Below the pieces are notes generated by a model, which had not been told where the DNA came from, searched no databases, and was given only the letters and a program-made list of their open reading frames with translations. The translations under genes were made by a program, and so were the position numbers. A stretch of DNA of 64,000 nucleotides from Denitrobaculum sp965232285 (lineage in GTDB: Bacteria > Pseudomonadota > Alphaproteobacteria > Kiloniellales > Kiloniellaceae), in assembly GCA_965232285.1 (NCBI GenBank), contig CBDDPL010000004.1, forward strand, positions 4,650,001 through 4,714,000. Direction: 5' to 3'. Position 1 is the stretch's first letter, and each line of letters begins with the position of its first letter. Shown one piece after another: positions 43,713 to 52,271 of this stretch.

Positions 43713-44380
43713 AGGCAGCGGGGCGCAGAGAGATCGAGGCTTTGGCAGCGCCTCGACCTGCCATAAGGATGGTGAAGTAAGCGAGCGAGTGCCAACTTCT
43801 CGTCAGCATGAAATCAGCCTTCAGAATTAGCCGTGTCCGGTCACAATGCCGCCGGGAGCGGACGAACCGCCAACGCAACCTGCGCAATGAAACGGCAGGC
43901 TTCCTTGCTCTTCAGGTAACATTCCGCACAGCGGCCACACCGTTTCTTTCTCAATCGGTCTTTTCGCCGATGGTGTGCAGATTAGCGGTTGATTTAGGAA
44001 TCGTTTCCGGCCTATACCCCCGTCCACCGCAGCAATGCCGCTGTGGTTCAACGCGCAGCAGGAAACCCGATGATGTTACGGGAACACCTCATAAGCCCGA
44101 GAGATCGGGCAACGACAACCGGGGTCTAGACCCGCGTTCTGCGCGTGTCCTGCCCCGGCTCACAAAGGCAAGGGAGACAGGACCATGATGAAATTACCAC
44201 AGACATAAAGACCAACAGGTATCCCTCGCGAGAGGATCAGGAGCCTCATTCGTTTGGTACTTTAATGCCGGCTTTTTCCGCCGGCATGCCCGCTCTATGG
44301 CCCGGGTTCCGGATACCCGGCCGGCGCGCTCGGCGTTCGTAATACGCCCTTCGTGTATCGAGTCCAGGGTACCACCATAG
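43713..44380. other. Non-coding stretch before the tRNA-like elements
   Basis: 668 bases without a supported gene. ATGCCGGC and GCCGGCAT at 44265-44272 and 44280-44287 form an 8-bp hairpin about 95 bases before the first tRNA-like element. I looked for a -24/-12 (sigma-54) promoter, expected if RtcR-like control applied, and found only weak candidates with wrong spacing. Confidence 0.4.
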
Positions 44381-44453
44381 GGCATATAGCTCATTGGGAG
44401 AGCACCGGGTAGATGATGCCCGGAGACCGCGGGTTCGATCCCCGTGTATGCCG
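44381..44453 (+). ncRNA. Degenerate tRNA-like element 1
   Basis: A cloverleaf can be drawn by hand. Acceptor GGCATAT/GTATGCC (7 bp), D-stem GCTC/GAGC, anticodon-arm stem CCGGG/CCCGG, T-stem GCGGG/CCCGT with loop TTCGATC. It departs from a tRNA: only one base (A) joins acceptor and D-stem, and the anticodon loop has 9 bases (TAGATGATG); a 7-base reading lacks U33. No CCA is encoded. It therefore cannot be a normal decoding tRNA. Confidence 0.75.
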
Positions 44454-44455
44454 AC

Positions 44456-44528
44456 ATGGATGTAGCTCATTGGGTAGAGCACTAGACTGATAATCTAGGT
44501 GTAGAGGGTTCGAATCCCTCCATCACAC
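44456..44528 (+). ncRNA. Degenerate tRNA-like element 2 (Ile GAU-like anticodon arm)
   Basis: Starts 2 bases after element 1. D-arm GCTC/GAGC, a perfect anticodon arm CTAGA-CTGATAA-TCTAG that would read as GAU (Ile), and T-arm GAGGG-TTCGAAT-CCCTC. The acceptor stem pairs at only four of seven positions (ATGGATG against CATCACA) and no CCA follows. The body of a tRNA is kept while the aminoacylation end is broken, as in tRNA-mimic RNAs. Confidence 0.75.
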
Positions 44529-45002
44529 TCAGCTTGCCACGCTGATCTACGACGAAGGATGCCGGAAGAGCGCCAGGCCGGTCCGGTCGCGGTCTCTAAG
44601 GAGACTGCGGTTCGGGATGCGGGCCAGGCAGCGGATTGCTTCCGTGCGCTTCCACCGCGCTCTCCAACACCGCCCGCAAGGGACCTCGGCAGGCCGTATC
44701 GCCGGTTCAGCCCCGTCTTCAAGGGAACGTCCATTCGGACGGGCCTACGAAATGGGCTGGATCGGGGCAGCTCCCCGAAGTTCCGCCCGGACGGTGGAGG
44801 GAGAGAGCCGGAGGCGTCCAGCAGCCGCCGCCGGGGTTCTTCCGGTACTCCTGACCGATCTCTCGCTTCGCATTGGCGAAGCTATGGCGTTCAAGCGCAA
44901 CGCAGGTCGGTACGAATTTATTTGGAACTTTCTTCGGTTCCGGTCCCTCGCGAAGGACAAAAAGACAAACAAGAAGAGAGAAGAAAAGAAAGGACAAGTT
45001 CG
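44529..45002. other. Spacer between tRNA-like elements and slipin gene
   Basis: 474 bases. A frame continuous with slipin reaches back to 44559 but encodes Arg/Ser-rich low-complexity sequence without homology. It is read here as non-coding leader, possibly transcribed with the tRNA-like RNAs. A purine-rich run (about 44960-44998) precedes the slipin ATG. Confidence 0.45.
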
Positions 45003-46130
45003 ATGTTTTACAAGACCGAGAAAATCGCCGACTTCGAGCTCGGTCTCCTTTACCGGAACCGGGTGTTTCAGCGGGTGCTGGAGCCGGGCGTGCACCGCTT
45101 CGCGCGGGGCTTCGGCAAGATCGAGGTGGTCAAGCTGGACCTGCAGGCCATGTCCGTAAAGGATCCCGCGCTGGCCGCGCTCTACCTGACCCACCGGCAG
45201 GTTGTCGAGGCGCACTTCGCCGTGGCCGATATGGGTGATGGCGAGCTGGGCCTGGTCATCGCCGATGGCAAGCTGGTCGGCCTGGTGGCCCCGCGCAGCG
45301 TCGCTTTCTACGGCAAGCGGCTGCGGAAGGTAAGCATCGAACGGATCGATGCCGCCAAGGACTACGTCCTGCCCGAGCGGCTGGTCGCGCCCCTGGTGCG
45401 GCTTGGTGCGCGGGAGCTGGTCGCGGTCGCCGAGGTGGTCTCCGACCATGTCGGACTGCTCTACGTCGACGGCGTGTTCCAGCGGCAGCTTGCGCCCGGG
45501 CGGTACGCGTTTGTCAAGGCGCTGCGGCGCATCGACGTCGTGACCTTCGATCTGCGGCTGCAGACTCTGGAGGTCACCGGCCAGGAGGTCCTGACCAGGG
45601 ACCGGATCGGCCTGCGGGCCAATGTCACGGCCGTCTACCGGGTCGCCGATCCGGTAAAGGCCGTGGCCCTGACCGCGGATCTGAAGGACTTCCTCTACAA
45701 GGAGCTTCAGTTCGCCCTGCGGCAGGTCATCGGCACCCGCACGCTGGAGGAGGTGCTCGGCGATAAGCTGGGCATCAACACGGCGGTCGCGGAGCTGCTG
45801 CTGCCCAAGCTGGCTGACGCGGGACTGCAGGTCCCCTCCGTCGGTGTGAAGGACATCATCCTGCCCGGAGATGTGCGGGAGCTGATGAACCGGGTCATCG
45901 AGGCGGAGAAGACCGCGCAGGCCAACGTCATCAAGCGGCGGGAAGAAACCGCCGCGACGCGATCGCTCCTGAACACCGCGAAGCTGATGGAGGATAACCC
46001 CATCCTGCTGCGGCTGAAGGAGCTGGAGGCTCTGGAGAAGGTCTCCGAGAAGGTCGGCAACGTCATCGTCGGAAACGGCATGGATGGCGTGCTCGACGAC
46101 CTGGTGCGGATCCGGCCACGCAAGTCCTGA
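45003..46130 (+). CDS. Slipin family protein (SPFH/Band-7 domain)
   Basis: 375 residues from the ATG behind a GAAAGGACAAG ribosome site. Two related beta-rich units (IADFELGLLYRNRVFQRVLE and VSDHVGLLYVDGVFQRQLAP) precede the SPFH domain: LQTLEVTGQEVLTRDRIGLR, VTAVYRVADPVKA and LQFALRQVIGTRTLEEVLGD, ending in a coiled coil (RVIEAEKTAQANVIKRREET). There is no N-terminal membrane helix. Slipins with nearby tRNA-like RNAs were proposed as scaffolds in RNA-repair systems; the two tRNA-like elements just upstream fit that exactly. Confidence 0.9.
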   Translation: MFYKTEKIADFELGLLYRNRVFQRVLEPGVHRFARGFGKIEVVKLDLQAMSVKDPALAALYLTHRQVVEAHFAVADMGDGELGLVIADGKLVGLVAPRSVAFYGKRLRKVSIERIDAAKDYVLPERLVAPLVRLGARELVAVAEVVSDHVGLLYVDGVFQRQLAPGRYAFVKALRRIDVVTFDLRLQTLEVTGQEVLTRDRIGLRANVTAVYRVADPVKAVALTADLKDFLYKELQFALRQVIGTRTLEEVLGDKLGINTAVAELLLPKLADAGLQVPSVGVKDIILPGDVRELMNRVIEAEKTAQANVIKRREETAATRSLLNTAKLMEDNPILLRLKELEALEKVSEKVGNVIVGNGMDGVLDDLVRIRPRKS

Positions 46131-46202
46131 GGGATGAGCGTGAACCGGAAACGCAAGAGGAAACCGGAGAGCCGGGCCAGGCAGGCTCGGACCTCCGGTA
46201 GG

Positions 46203-46228
46203 GGCCGGAAGCGGCAACGCTTCCGGCC
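46203..46228 (+). terminator. Hairpin with GCAA tetraloop between slipin and DUF3885 genes
   Basis: GGCCGGAAGCG, loop GCAA, CGCTTCCGGCC: 11 bp, perfect. Followed by TCTTACG, so only a weak T-run. It may terminate part of the transcript or process the mRNA. Confidence 0.6.
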
Positions 46229-46286
46229 TCTTACGTCTGTGTTGCTTTTCATACCCACAACGAAGACCAAGCAAGGAAACCACAGC

Positions 46287-46919
46287 ATGAGCCTCCGCAT
46301 CCAGATCGACAGAACGTTCGACGGCAGAGCGTTCCAGCTTCCCCTCTTCTATAGCTTCAAAGGTGGCTTGCGCTTTGCGCTTTCGGAAGGAGGGCACTAC
46401 CTCAATCAATTCCTGACCGCGCATCGCAAGTGCCTGGAAGTCTGTCAGCAAGTCTTCGAACACGATGATGAGTTGACGGTTTGCCTTAAATTCTACGCGC
46501 GACCTGCGTTGTTATCGTGTTTATCCACGCTAAGAGTGCTCCGAGACCTCGAGCTTCTGCCGGTCACCGAAAAAGAGCATTGGGTTGAACAAACCGAGAC
46601 AGAGTCTGATTGGGGAGATGGGGAAGAAAGCCAGGATTATGTATGGCACCACATTGCCTTTAAAGCTTCGCGTAAGCATTTGACAAATGCCTTGTGGCTG
46701 GCTTTTGCGTCCGATTTCGGGCCCATCAAACCGCGCGCTTCGGTGGACGTGTATCTATTCAATCTAAAAAAGAAAGTTCTGGTGTGGCCCTACGATGATC
46801 GCGGCATGGATATTGTTGGCCCAAACAAAGCGTTTCTCAGAAAGCTGTATCATGAGTTCAATCACTATTTGCTGGATTACCACCGGCAAGAAATGGATAA
46901 GTCATTCAGACAAGATTGA
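46287..46919 (+). CDS. DUF3885 family protein
   Basis: 210 residues. SLRIQIDRTFDGRAFQLPLF, SFKGGLRFALSEGG and the end VWPYDDRGMDIVGPNK with YLLDYHRQEM match DUF3885 proteins. No membrane segment or catalytic motif. ATG 46287 with AAGGAAAC upstream is preferred over an in-frame ATG at 46134, which would add a basic tail. It lies 156 bases after slipin, so likely part of the same tRNA-like/slipin cassette. Function unknown. Confidence 0.8.
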   Translation: MSLRIQIDRTFDGRAFQLPLFYSFKGGLRFALSEGGHYLNQFLTAHRKCLEVCQQVFEHDDELTVCLKFYARPALLSCLSTLRVLRDLELLPVTEKEHWVEQTETESDWGDGEESQDYVWHHIAFKASRKHLTNALWLAFASDFGPIKPRASVDVYLFNLKKKVLVWPYDDRGMDIVGPNKAFLRKLYHEFNHYLLDYHRQEMDKSFRQD

Positions 46920-47146
46920 AACTCGCAACATGTTCCGAGTCAGTTCAAAAGTCTCATCCATTGTGGCCTGACGTCGAGCGGACGAAGATTTCTCTCCTGT
47001 CCTACTTACGCTAGAACTCACCACATCTGCAGTCTCTCGGTCAGTGGCGTTTTGGACCGGAAAGTAGGATCGGGCGCGTCCGAAACTCTTTCGGCGTCTC
47101 GCCTTGGAGTCTCCCTCGCCTTGCGCATTTTGCTCAGCTTGTGATA

Positions 47147-47160
47147 TGCATACGTATGCA
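47147..47160. promoter_or_regulatory. Perfect 14-bp palindrome upstream of the SnoaL gene
   Basis: TGCATACGTATGCA, 31 bases before the ATG at 47191, overlapping where a promoter would end. The ATACGTAT core resembles FadR/GntR-type operators; no such regulator is in the window. Confidence 0.5.
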
Positions 47161-47190
47161 ATAAAAGCAAAAATACCATGGGAGAGGGAC

Positions 47191-48390
47191 ATGACGGAAG
47201 CGCTTGAAGAGGTGAAAAGACAGGGGCGCGCCGCCGCTAAAGCCCGGCCCGGCAAGGACAACCCGGCCACGGCGCCGGCGCAGATGGAGGCTCTGGGCAC
47301 GGAGGTCATGCCGAGCGACTACAGCATCTCCCTGGATGCCTACCGACGCGGCGGCACTGACAGCTTTCTGCAACAGCCGCCCGAAGACCTGGTCCGCCAG
47401 CCCATGCGCGGCTTCGAGCCGCAGTACATCAATATCGTCGACTACATCGTCCGCATCACCCACCGGATCTGGGAAGAGAAGGACATCGGCTACATTTACG
47501 ACACCTACAGCCACGACTGTAAGGTCTGGGACGATCTGGGCCTGCAGTATGGCCGAGACAAGATCGTCGCGGACACGGTCCACACCAACAACGCCTTCCC
47601 CGATATCCGCCTGGTCGCGGACGAGGTGATCTGGGCAGGCAACGAAGCCCTCGGCTTTCACACATCCCACCGCACCAAGATCCTGGGCACCAACACCGGC
47701 TTCAGCCGCTTCGGGCCGCCGACCGGCAAGCGCGTGCAGCTCTGGTGCATCGCCAACTGCGTCGCCCGTGACAACGAGATCTTCCACGAACATGTCATCT
47801 ACGACACCGCGGGGCTGCTACAGCAACTGGGCTTCGACGTGGTCGAGACGGCCAGACGCTTCGCCGCTCAGGGATCTGCGGCCGCTCTGCCGCCAAACTT
47901 CATGGCAAGCGAGCCCCGACGACTTCAAGGTCAGGGCAAACCGGAAGCAGTCCCCTTTCCTGACGCGCCGGAGGACGACATCAGGACCTTCGTCGAGGCC
48001 ACCTTCCACAACATCTGGAACCGCCGAAACTTTGGGGCCATCGACCGGGTCTACCAGCCGAGTGTCGTGGTTCAGGGCTCCACCGGCCGTCTCTACCGCG
48101 GGACGGGACAGCTCCGCTCCTTCGTGATGTCCATGGTCGCCATGTTCCCGGACATCAGCCTGCAGGTGAACGACCTCTACTGGATGGGCAATCCCGAGGA
48201 AGGTTTCCAGGTGTCGATCCGCTGGGGCGCGCAAGGCACGCACAGGGGGAACGGCCCCTACGGCGAGCCCACGGGCCGTGAGGTCAATCTCTGGGGCATC
48301 AGCCAGTGGAAGATGAAGGACGGACGCGTTGAACAGGAATGGATGATGTTCAACGAGTTCGGCATCCTGCAGCAGATCCTGCGTCCCTAA
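47191..48390 (+). CDS. Tandem SnoaL-like (ester cyclase) protein
   Basis: 399 residues with two SnoaL-like domains. The first is about 85-225 (IVRITHRIWEEKDIGYIYDT ... VIYDTAGLLQQLG), the second about 270-398 (FVEATFHNIWNRRNFGAIDR ... MMFNEFGILQQIL). Each has the cone fold of NTF2-like proteins. Enzymatic role unknown; such tandem forms are often annotated ester cyclases. ATG 47191 follows GGGAGAGGGAC. A 14-bp palindrome lies upstream. The 3' end overlaps the next PEP-CTERM gene (opposite strand) by 4 bases. Confidence 0.8.
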   Translation: MTEALEEVKRQGRAAAKARPGKDNPATAPAQMEALGTEVMPSDYSISLDAYRRGGTDSFLQQPPEDLVRQPMRGFEPQYINIVDYIVRITHRIWEEKDIGYIYDTYSHDCKVWDDLGLQYGRDKIVADTVHTNNAFPDIRLVADEVIWAGNEALGFHTSHRTKILGTNTGFSRFGPPTGKRVQLWCIANCVARDNEIFHEHVIYDTAGLLQQLGFDVVETARRFAAQGSAAALPPNFMASEPRRLQGQGKPEAVPFPDAPEDDIRTFVEATFHNIWNRRNFGAIDRVYQPSVVVQGSTGRLYRGTGQLRSFVMSMVAMFPDISLQVNDLYWMGNPEEGFQVSIRWGAQGTHRGNGPYGEPTGREVNLWGISQWKMKDGRVEQEWMMFNEFGILQQILRP

Positions 48391-49004
48391 GCGGCCCCTC
48401 CAGATAAAGAGCCGCGAATCGAAAGCCTGGATCGGCGCGACGGCTGTCCGTACCCGGCGGCAACCCATAGCCCCAGCAACCCGAGACCCAAAAGAGCGAG
48501 CGTGCCCGGCTCGGGCACTGCCACCGCGCTGATGGTGAATTCTCCGCGGCCTCTGTCAGCGCCCAAGATCCCTTCCGACGGGATCACCCAGTGCGCGGCG
48601 CGAAGGTCCTGGCCGCTGCCGGAATAGCCAAGGTAAAAATCGGCGATACTGTCTGTAAAGGTACTGGCTTCACCATCAAGCAGACCGCCAATGTCAACCT
48701 GACGTAGCCGCGAATCGAAGAACGTCAAACGCGCCCCCGCGTTCGTGACATCGAACAGAATGCCACCGAGCGGATTCACCGTGAATGTCAGGGAGGTCAG
48801 GCCGACGTCGATGACCCCGTCACCGTTCGGGACATCGGCATCGTCATAAACGAGACTCCAGCTTCCTTCAATGTCAGGCTCCGTGGCTGTTATGCTCATT
48901 GAACCGTAAAAGGTCCCGGCCAGTTCTATAAGCTTTGCCGAGGCGTGCGAACTCGCGAGGGTCAGTGGGGTTATCAATGCCATCGCGAGAAGGATCTTTC
49001 TCAT
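48387..49004 (-). CDS. PEP-CTERM protein
   Basis: 205 residues. Signal peptide KILLAMALITPLTLASSHASA. The body is beta-rich without enzyme motif. The sorting tail is VPEPGTLALLGLGLLGLWVA, followed by an unusually long end (about 23 residues with RRSRLSIRG), so the C-terminus may have drifted. The next PEP-CTERM gene is in tandem upstream. Confidence 0.85.
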   Translation of the reverse strand: MRKILLAMALITPLTLASSHASAKLIELAGTFYGSMSITATEPDIEGSWSLVYDDADVPNGDGVIDVGLTSLTFTVNPLGGILFDVTNAGARLTFFDSRLRQVDIGGLLDGEASTFTDSIADFYLGYSGSGQDLRAAHWVIPSEGILGADRGRGEFTISAVAVPEPGTLALLGLGLLGLWVAAGYGQPSRRSRLSIRGSLSGGAA

Positions 49005-49102
49005 ATCGCTTTTCCGTGTGAGATCTTGACTGGGGGAAAGCGGCGGTCCGGCGAGGGTAGCCTGAGACCGCCGCCAGACGAGCCGCCCGTCCCGGGAGCG
49101 GC

Positions 49103-49723
49103 TCAGACCGCCTTACGACGCCGCGCAACTCCAATACCAACCAATCCGAGTCCCAGCAGCGCGAGTGTGCCCGGCTCGGGGACCGAGACCGTTGGCCGAT
49201 CCGCTCTCGTGATGGAAAGTTCGGTCACTATGCCAGTTTGCGAGCTCGAACCCGTGGCCAGGCCGGTAAAGTTTCCGCCAATCTGACAACCGCCGCTGCC
49301 ACAAAAGTTGCTGCTGTGAGCGAAATTAAGAGCATTGGACAAGAGGTCAAAACTAAACACCGGCGGAAAGGCACTGCTTCCGTTCGACAGGTCATCCAAG
49401 TCGAGATTGATTGAAAAGAAGGAATTGTTATTAACGCCTGTCCAGTCGAATGCGGTCAACTCATTCAGTTCAATGACATTGTTCGCGTTGGCATCCGCAC
49501 CGGTGAAGGAGCCTGTGACGGAAAAATCGCCACCAAGGCCCACGGCGGGCCGGGCTTCCAGCGTTACCTCAAACATCAAGGCCGCATTGGCGGAAAACGG
49601 AACGGTGCCGCAAAGCAGGACCGCAAACAAAATGAGAAAGGCCTTTTTGGCGCGCAAAGCAGCCGTCAGGCCGCGTCCAACATGAGGTAAAAACCTTGAA
49701 TTACATTCATTCGAACGGATCAT
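49103..49723 (-). CDS. PEP-CTERM protein
   Basis: About 206 residues from ATG 49723. The signal segment is AFLILFAVLLCGTVPFSANA, placed after about 28 residues. The sorting tail is VPEPGTLALLGLGLVGIGVA then RRRKAV. A pair of Cys in FCGSGGC may form a disulfide. The body repeats NANNVIELNELTAFDW-type Asp/Asn-rich turns. The 71-bp module upstream (49754-49824) is shared with the gene at 54252. Confidence 0.87.
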   Translation of the reverse strand: MIRSNECNSRFLPHVGRGLTAALRAKKAFLILFAVLLCGTVPFSANAALMFEVTLEARPAVGLGGDFSVTGSFTGADANANNVIELNELTAFDWTGVNNNSFFSINLDLDDLSNGSSAFPPVFSFDLLSNALNFAHSSNFCGSGGCQIGGNFTGLATGSSSQTGIVTELSITRADRPTVSVPEPGTLALLGLGLVGIGVARRRKAV

Positions 49724-49753
49724 CACGCCTGCTCTCCCCAAAGGTGGTGTTGG

Positions 49754-49824
49754 GGCATTGCTACGTGCAGGTGTGATTTCTGTCCAATGCTATGAATGTA
49801 TCAACTGATACAAAAATTGTATCA
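49754..49824 (-). promoter_or_regulatory. Conserved 71-bp upstream module, copy 1
   Basis: Minus strand: TGATACA-N5-TGTATCA-N2-TGATACA, then TAGCATTGGAC and TAGCAATGCC. It aligns without gaps to 54122-54192 (52 of 71 identical). It overlaps the stop of the LysR gene and ends 30 bases before the PEP-CTERM ATG. TTGGAC and TAGCAA, 18 bases apart, could be -35/-10 elements. Confidence 0.75.
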
Positions 49825-50730
49825 GTTTCTCCGAGCGCCGGCGTAGTAACGATCATGCAGGGCCTGGTGGACCTTGTCTGTCAGCGGGTTAGACGAGGCC
49901 GTCTTCGCGCGCGCGACGTAGTATTCGGTCATGGACTGCTTCGGCATGCGGATTGGTTTGAGCACCACATTCGGAAAGACTGTCGCCCGCGCACATTCGG
50001 GCACCAGCGCAATCCCCTCCCCCGCGTTTACCAGCGAGAGGATCGTCAGACTCTGGCCGATGAGCTGCACAAAGTTAGGGCGAATGTTGCGGGCGGCGAA
50101 GACCTTGTTGAGAATCTGGTAGCCGTATGCCCCGTCCCCCGGCGAGTACATGATGTAGTCCTGTCCGGTCAGGTCCTGAAGATCGAAGTCTTCCTGCTCC
50201 GCAAGACGGTGATCGCGGGGCAGCGCGAGCACGAAAGGCACGCGGTATATGCGGGTCAGCTTCAACAGACTCTGGTCGCGCGGCTCCCGCATGATGCCCA
50301 GGTCGATTCGTCCGGCGGGCAAAGCCTCGACCTGTTCGATGGTCTGCATCTCCTGCAGAACAAGATCGACACCTGGCAGGGCTTCCCGCAAGGTCTCGAT
50401 GACCAGCGGCAGCAGTCCAAGCGCCGCAATGGGAACGAAGCCAAGCACGATACTGCCTTCCGATGCCCGTTCCGCACGCCGGGCGGCCAAAGCCGCCGCC
50501 TCGGCCCGGCGCAAGAGATCTTCTGCTTCGATGAGAAAGCGCTGTCCGGCAAGCGTAAGCCGGATGGCGCGGCCTGAACGGTCGAAGAGTTCGACGCCAA
50601 TTTCCCGCTCAAGCAACTGTATCTGCCGGCTCAGAGGCGGTTGCGTCATGTTCAGCGCCTTGGCGGCGCGGCGAAAGTTCATTTCGCTCGCGACGGTGAT
50701 GAAACTTCGCAATTGGTTCAGGTCATACAT
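49822..50730 (-). CDS. LysR family regulator next to the Tct transporter
   Basis: 302 residues. The N-terminal HTH is LRSFITVASEMNFRRAAKAL to TQPPLSRQIQLLEREIGVEL. The effector domain resembles the CbbR/BenM group (VLGFVPIAALGLLPLVIETL, GAYGYQILNKVF). It is encoded 38 bases after tctA on the same strand and probably controls the tct genes; the effector would be a tricarboxylate or aromatic acid (inference). Confidence 0.88.
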   Translation of the reverse strand: MYDLNQLRSFITVASEMNFRRAAKALNMTQPPLSRQIQLLEREIGVELFDRSGRAIRLTLAGQRFLIEAEDLLRRAEAAALAARRAERASEGSIVLGFVPIAALGLLPLVIETLREALPGVDLVLQEMQTIEQVEALPAGRIDLGIMREPRDQSLLKLTRIYRVPFVLALPRDHRLAEQEDFDLQDLTGQDYIMYSPGDGAYGYQILNKVFAARNIRPNFVQLIGQSLTILSLVNAGEGIALVPECARATVFPNVVLKPIRMPKQSMTEYYVARAKTASSNPLTDKVHQALHDRYYAGARRN

Positions 50731-50768
50731 AGGAATGATCGCTTAAAAAAACGGGCGGTCGGTCTGGA

Positions 50769-52262
50769 CTATAACTTCGAACGCCTACGCCCGACAGCCC
50801 GCCAGATCGTGATGCAGATATAGGCCAACGCGAGTAGAAGAAACGCGGCGGAAAGCGGGCGCTCGAAAAACGGCAGGAAGGACCCGCGCGTCGACATCAG
50901 CGCGCTACGCATGTTCTGTTCGATCAAGGGACCGAGAATGAAACCCAGGATCAGCGGCGGAAAGGGATAGCGGAACTTCAGCATCACATAGCCAAAGGCC
51001 CCGAAGGCAATCAGGGTATAGACGTCAAACAGGCGGTTGTTGAGCGCGAAGGCACCAACCGCGCACATCACCATGACAATGGACAGCAGGATGTGCTTCG
51101 GGACGGAGAGGATCTTCACGAAGACCCTGATGCCGAAATACTCGACGAACAGCATCATGACATTGGCCAACAGCAGGGCCAGGAAGATGGCATAGACCAG
51201 TTCGCCGTTGGTCTGAAACAGCATGGGCCCGGGCTGGATACCGTGGATCAGAAAACCGCCGAGCAACATGGCGGTCACGGTATCGCCAGGGATGCCGAGG
51301 GTCATGAGCGGAACCATGGCGGCGCCGATGCCCGCATTGTTGGAGGCTTCACTCGCCACCAGCCCGTCAACAACGCCGGTCCCGAAGTCGTCCGGTGTCT
51401 TCGAACTGCTTTTGGCCGCCAGGTACGCCAGGAGATTGGATGTGCCGGCCCCGATGCCGGGCAGCAGGCCGATCCCGATCCCGATCGCGCTGGAGCGAAA
51501 GAGATTTACGCCCTGCGACGTGAACTCACGCCAGGAGAGACCGAAGCCGCGCGGCATGACGAAGCGCGGCGGGGATACCTTCTTCTGCCGGTACAGTGTC
51601 TCAGCCTCCTTGAGGACCTCCGAAACGGCAAAGAGCCCGAGCAGGACAGGCAGCAGGGCCAATCCTGCATCGAAGTCCGCAATACCGAGGGTGAAGCGTT
51701 TGTATCCGTCGACCGGTGCGACGCCGATCATGGCCAGCAAGAGACCCAACGCCGCACTCACCAGGCCTTTGGCCAGGTTCGACCCTGCGAGCCCGGCAAC
51801 CAGGGTCAGGGCGAAGAGCGAGATCGAAAAGTATTCGAAGGTCCCGAAGCTCAGTGCAAAGCCGGCCAGGGGCGGCGCCAGAAAGAAGAGCGCAAGGCAG
51901 CCCAGGATCGAGCCGAGAAAGGAAAAGAGAATCCCGACACCCAGTGCCTTGCCGGCCTGTCCCCGTTGGGTCATGGGATAGCCATCGAAGGTCGTGGCGA
52001 CCGACGAGGGCGTGCCCGGGATGTTGATCAGAACAGCCGTGATCAGGCCGCCGGAGATCCCGCCGACGAAGAGCGCCACGAGCAGGGCAAGGCTGACGAC
52101 CGGATCCAGGCCGAAGGTCAGCGGCAGGACCAGAGCGATGGCCATCGTGGCACTCAGGCCCGGAATCGAACCGAAGACGATCCCGACGATGACGCCGAGG
52201 AAAATGACCGCGAGCGGAAGAGGCGCAAATATCTGAGACGCGCCGGCGAGCCAGAGATCCAT
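50769..52262 (-). CDS. tctA: Tripartite tricarboxylate transporter, large permease
   Basis: 497 residues with about 11 membrane helices. Diagnostic TctA motifs include VFGSIPGLSATMAIALVLPL and NIPGTPSSVATTFDGYPM, plus GIGIGLLPGIGAGTSNLLAY. It couples ion flux to uptake of a carboxylate delivered by TctC. It follows tctB by 9 bases in the tctC-tctB-tctA order. Confidence 0.93.
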   Translation of the reverse strand: MDLWLAGASQIFAPLPLAVIFLGVIVGIVFGSIPGLSATMAIALVLPLTFGLDPVVSLALLVALFVGGISGGLITAVLINIPGTPSSVATTFDGYPMTQRGQAGKALGVGILFSFLGSILGCLALFFLAPPLAGFALSFGTFEYFSISLFALTLVAGLAGSNLAKGLVSAALGLLLAMIGVAPVDGYKRFTLGIADFDAGLALLPVLLGLFAVSEVLKEAETLYRQKKVSPPRFVMPRGFGLSWREFTSQGVNLFRSSAIGIGIGLLPGIGAGTSNLLAYLAAKSSSKTPDDFGTGVVDGLVASEASNNAGIGAAMVPLMTLGIPGDTVTAMLLGGFLIHGIQPGPMLFQTNGELVYAIFLALLLANVMMLFVEYFGIRVFVKILSVPKHILLSIVMVMCAVGAFALNNRLFDVYTLIAFGAFGYVMLKFRYPFPPLILGFILGPLIEQNMRSALMSTRGSFLPFFERPLSAAFLLLALAYICITIWRAVGRRRSKL

Positions 52263-52271
52263 GTTTCCCGC

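Noticed and set aside
44100..44400. Sigma-54 promoter before the tRNA-like RNAs
   Set aside because: Candidate GG/GC pairs are spaced 11 or 13 bases instead of the required 12.
44381..44528. Two functional tRNA genes
   Set aside because: Loop length, linker length and acceptor pairing do not allow normal decoding or charging; kept as tRNA-like RNAs.
44745..46463. 572-residue minus-strand open frame
   Set aside because: Complement of the slipin gene; low-complexity and no homology.
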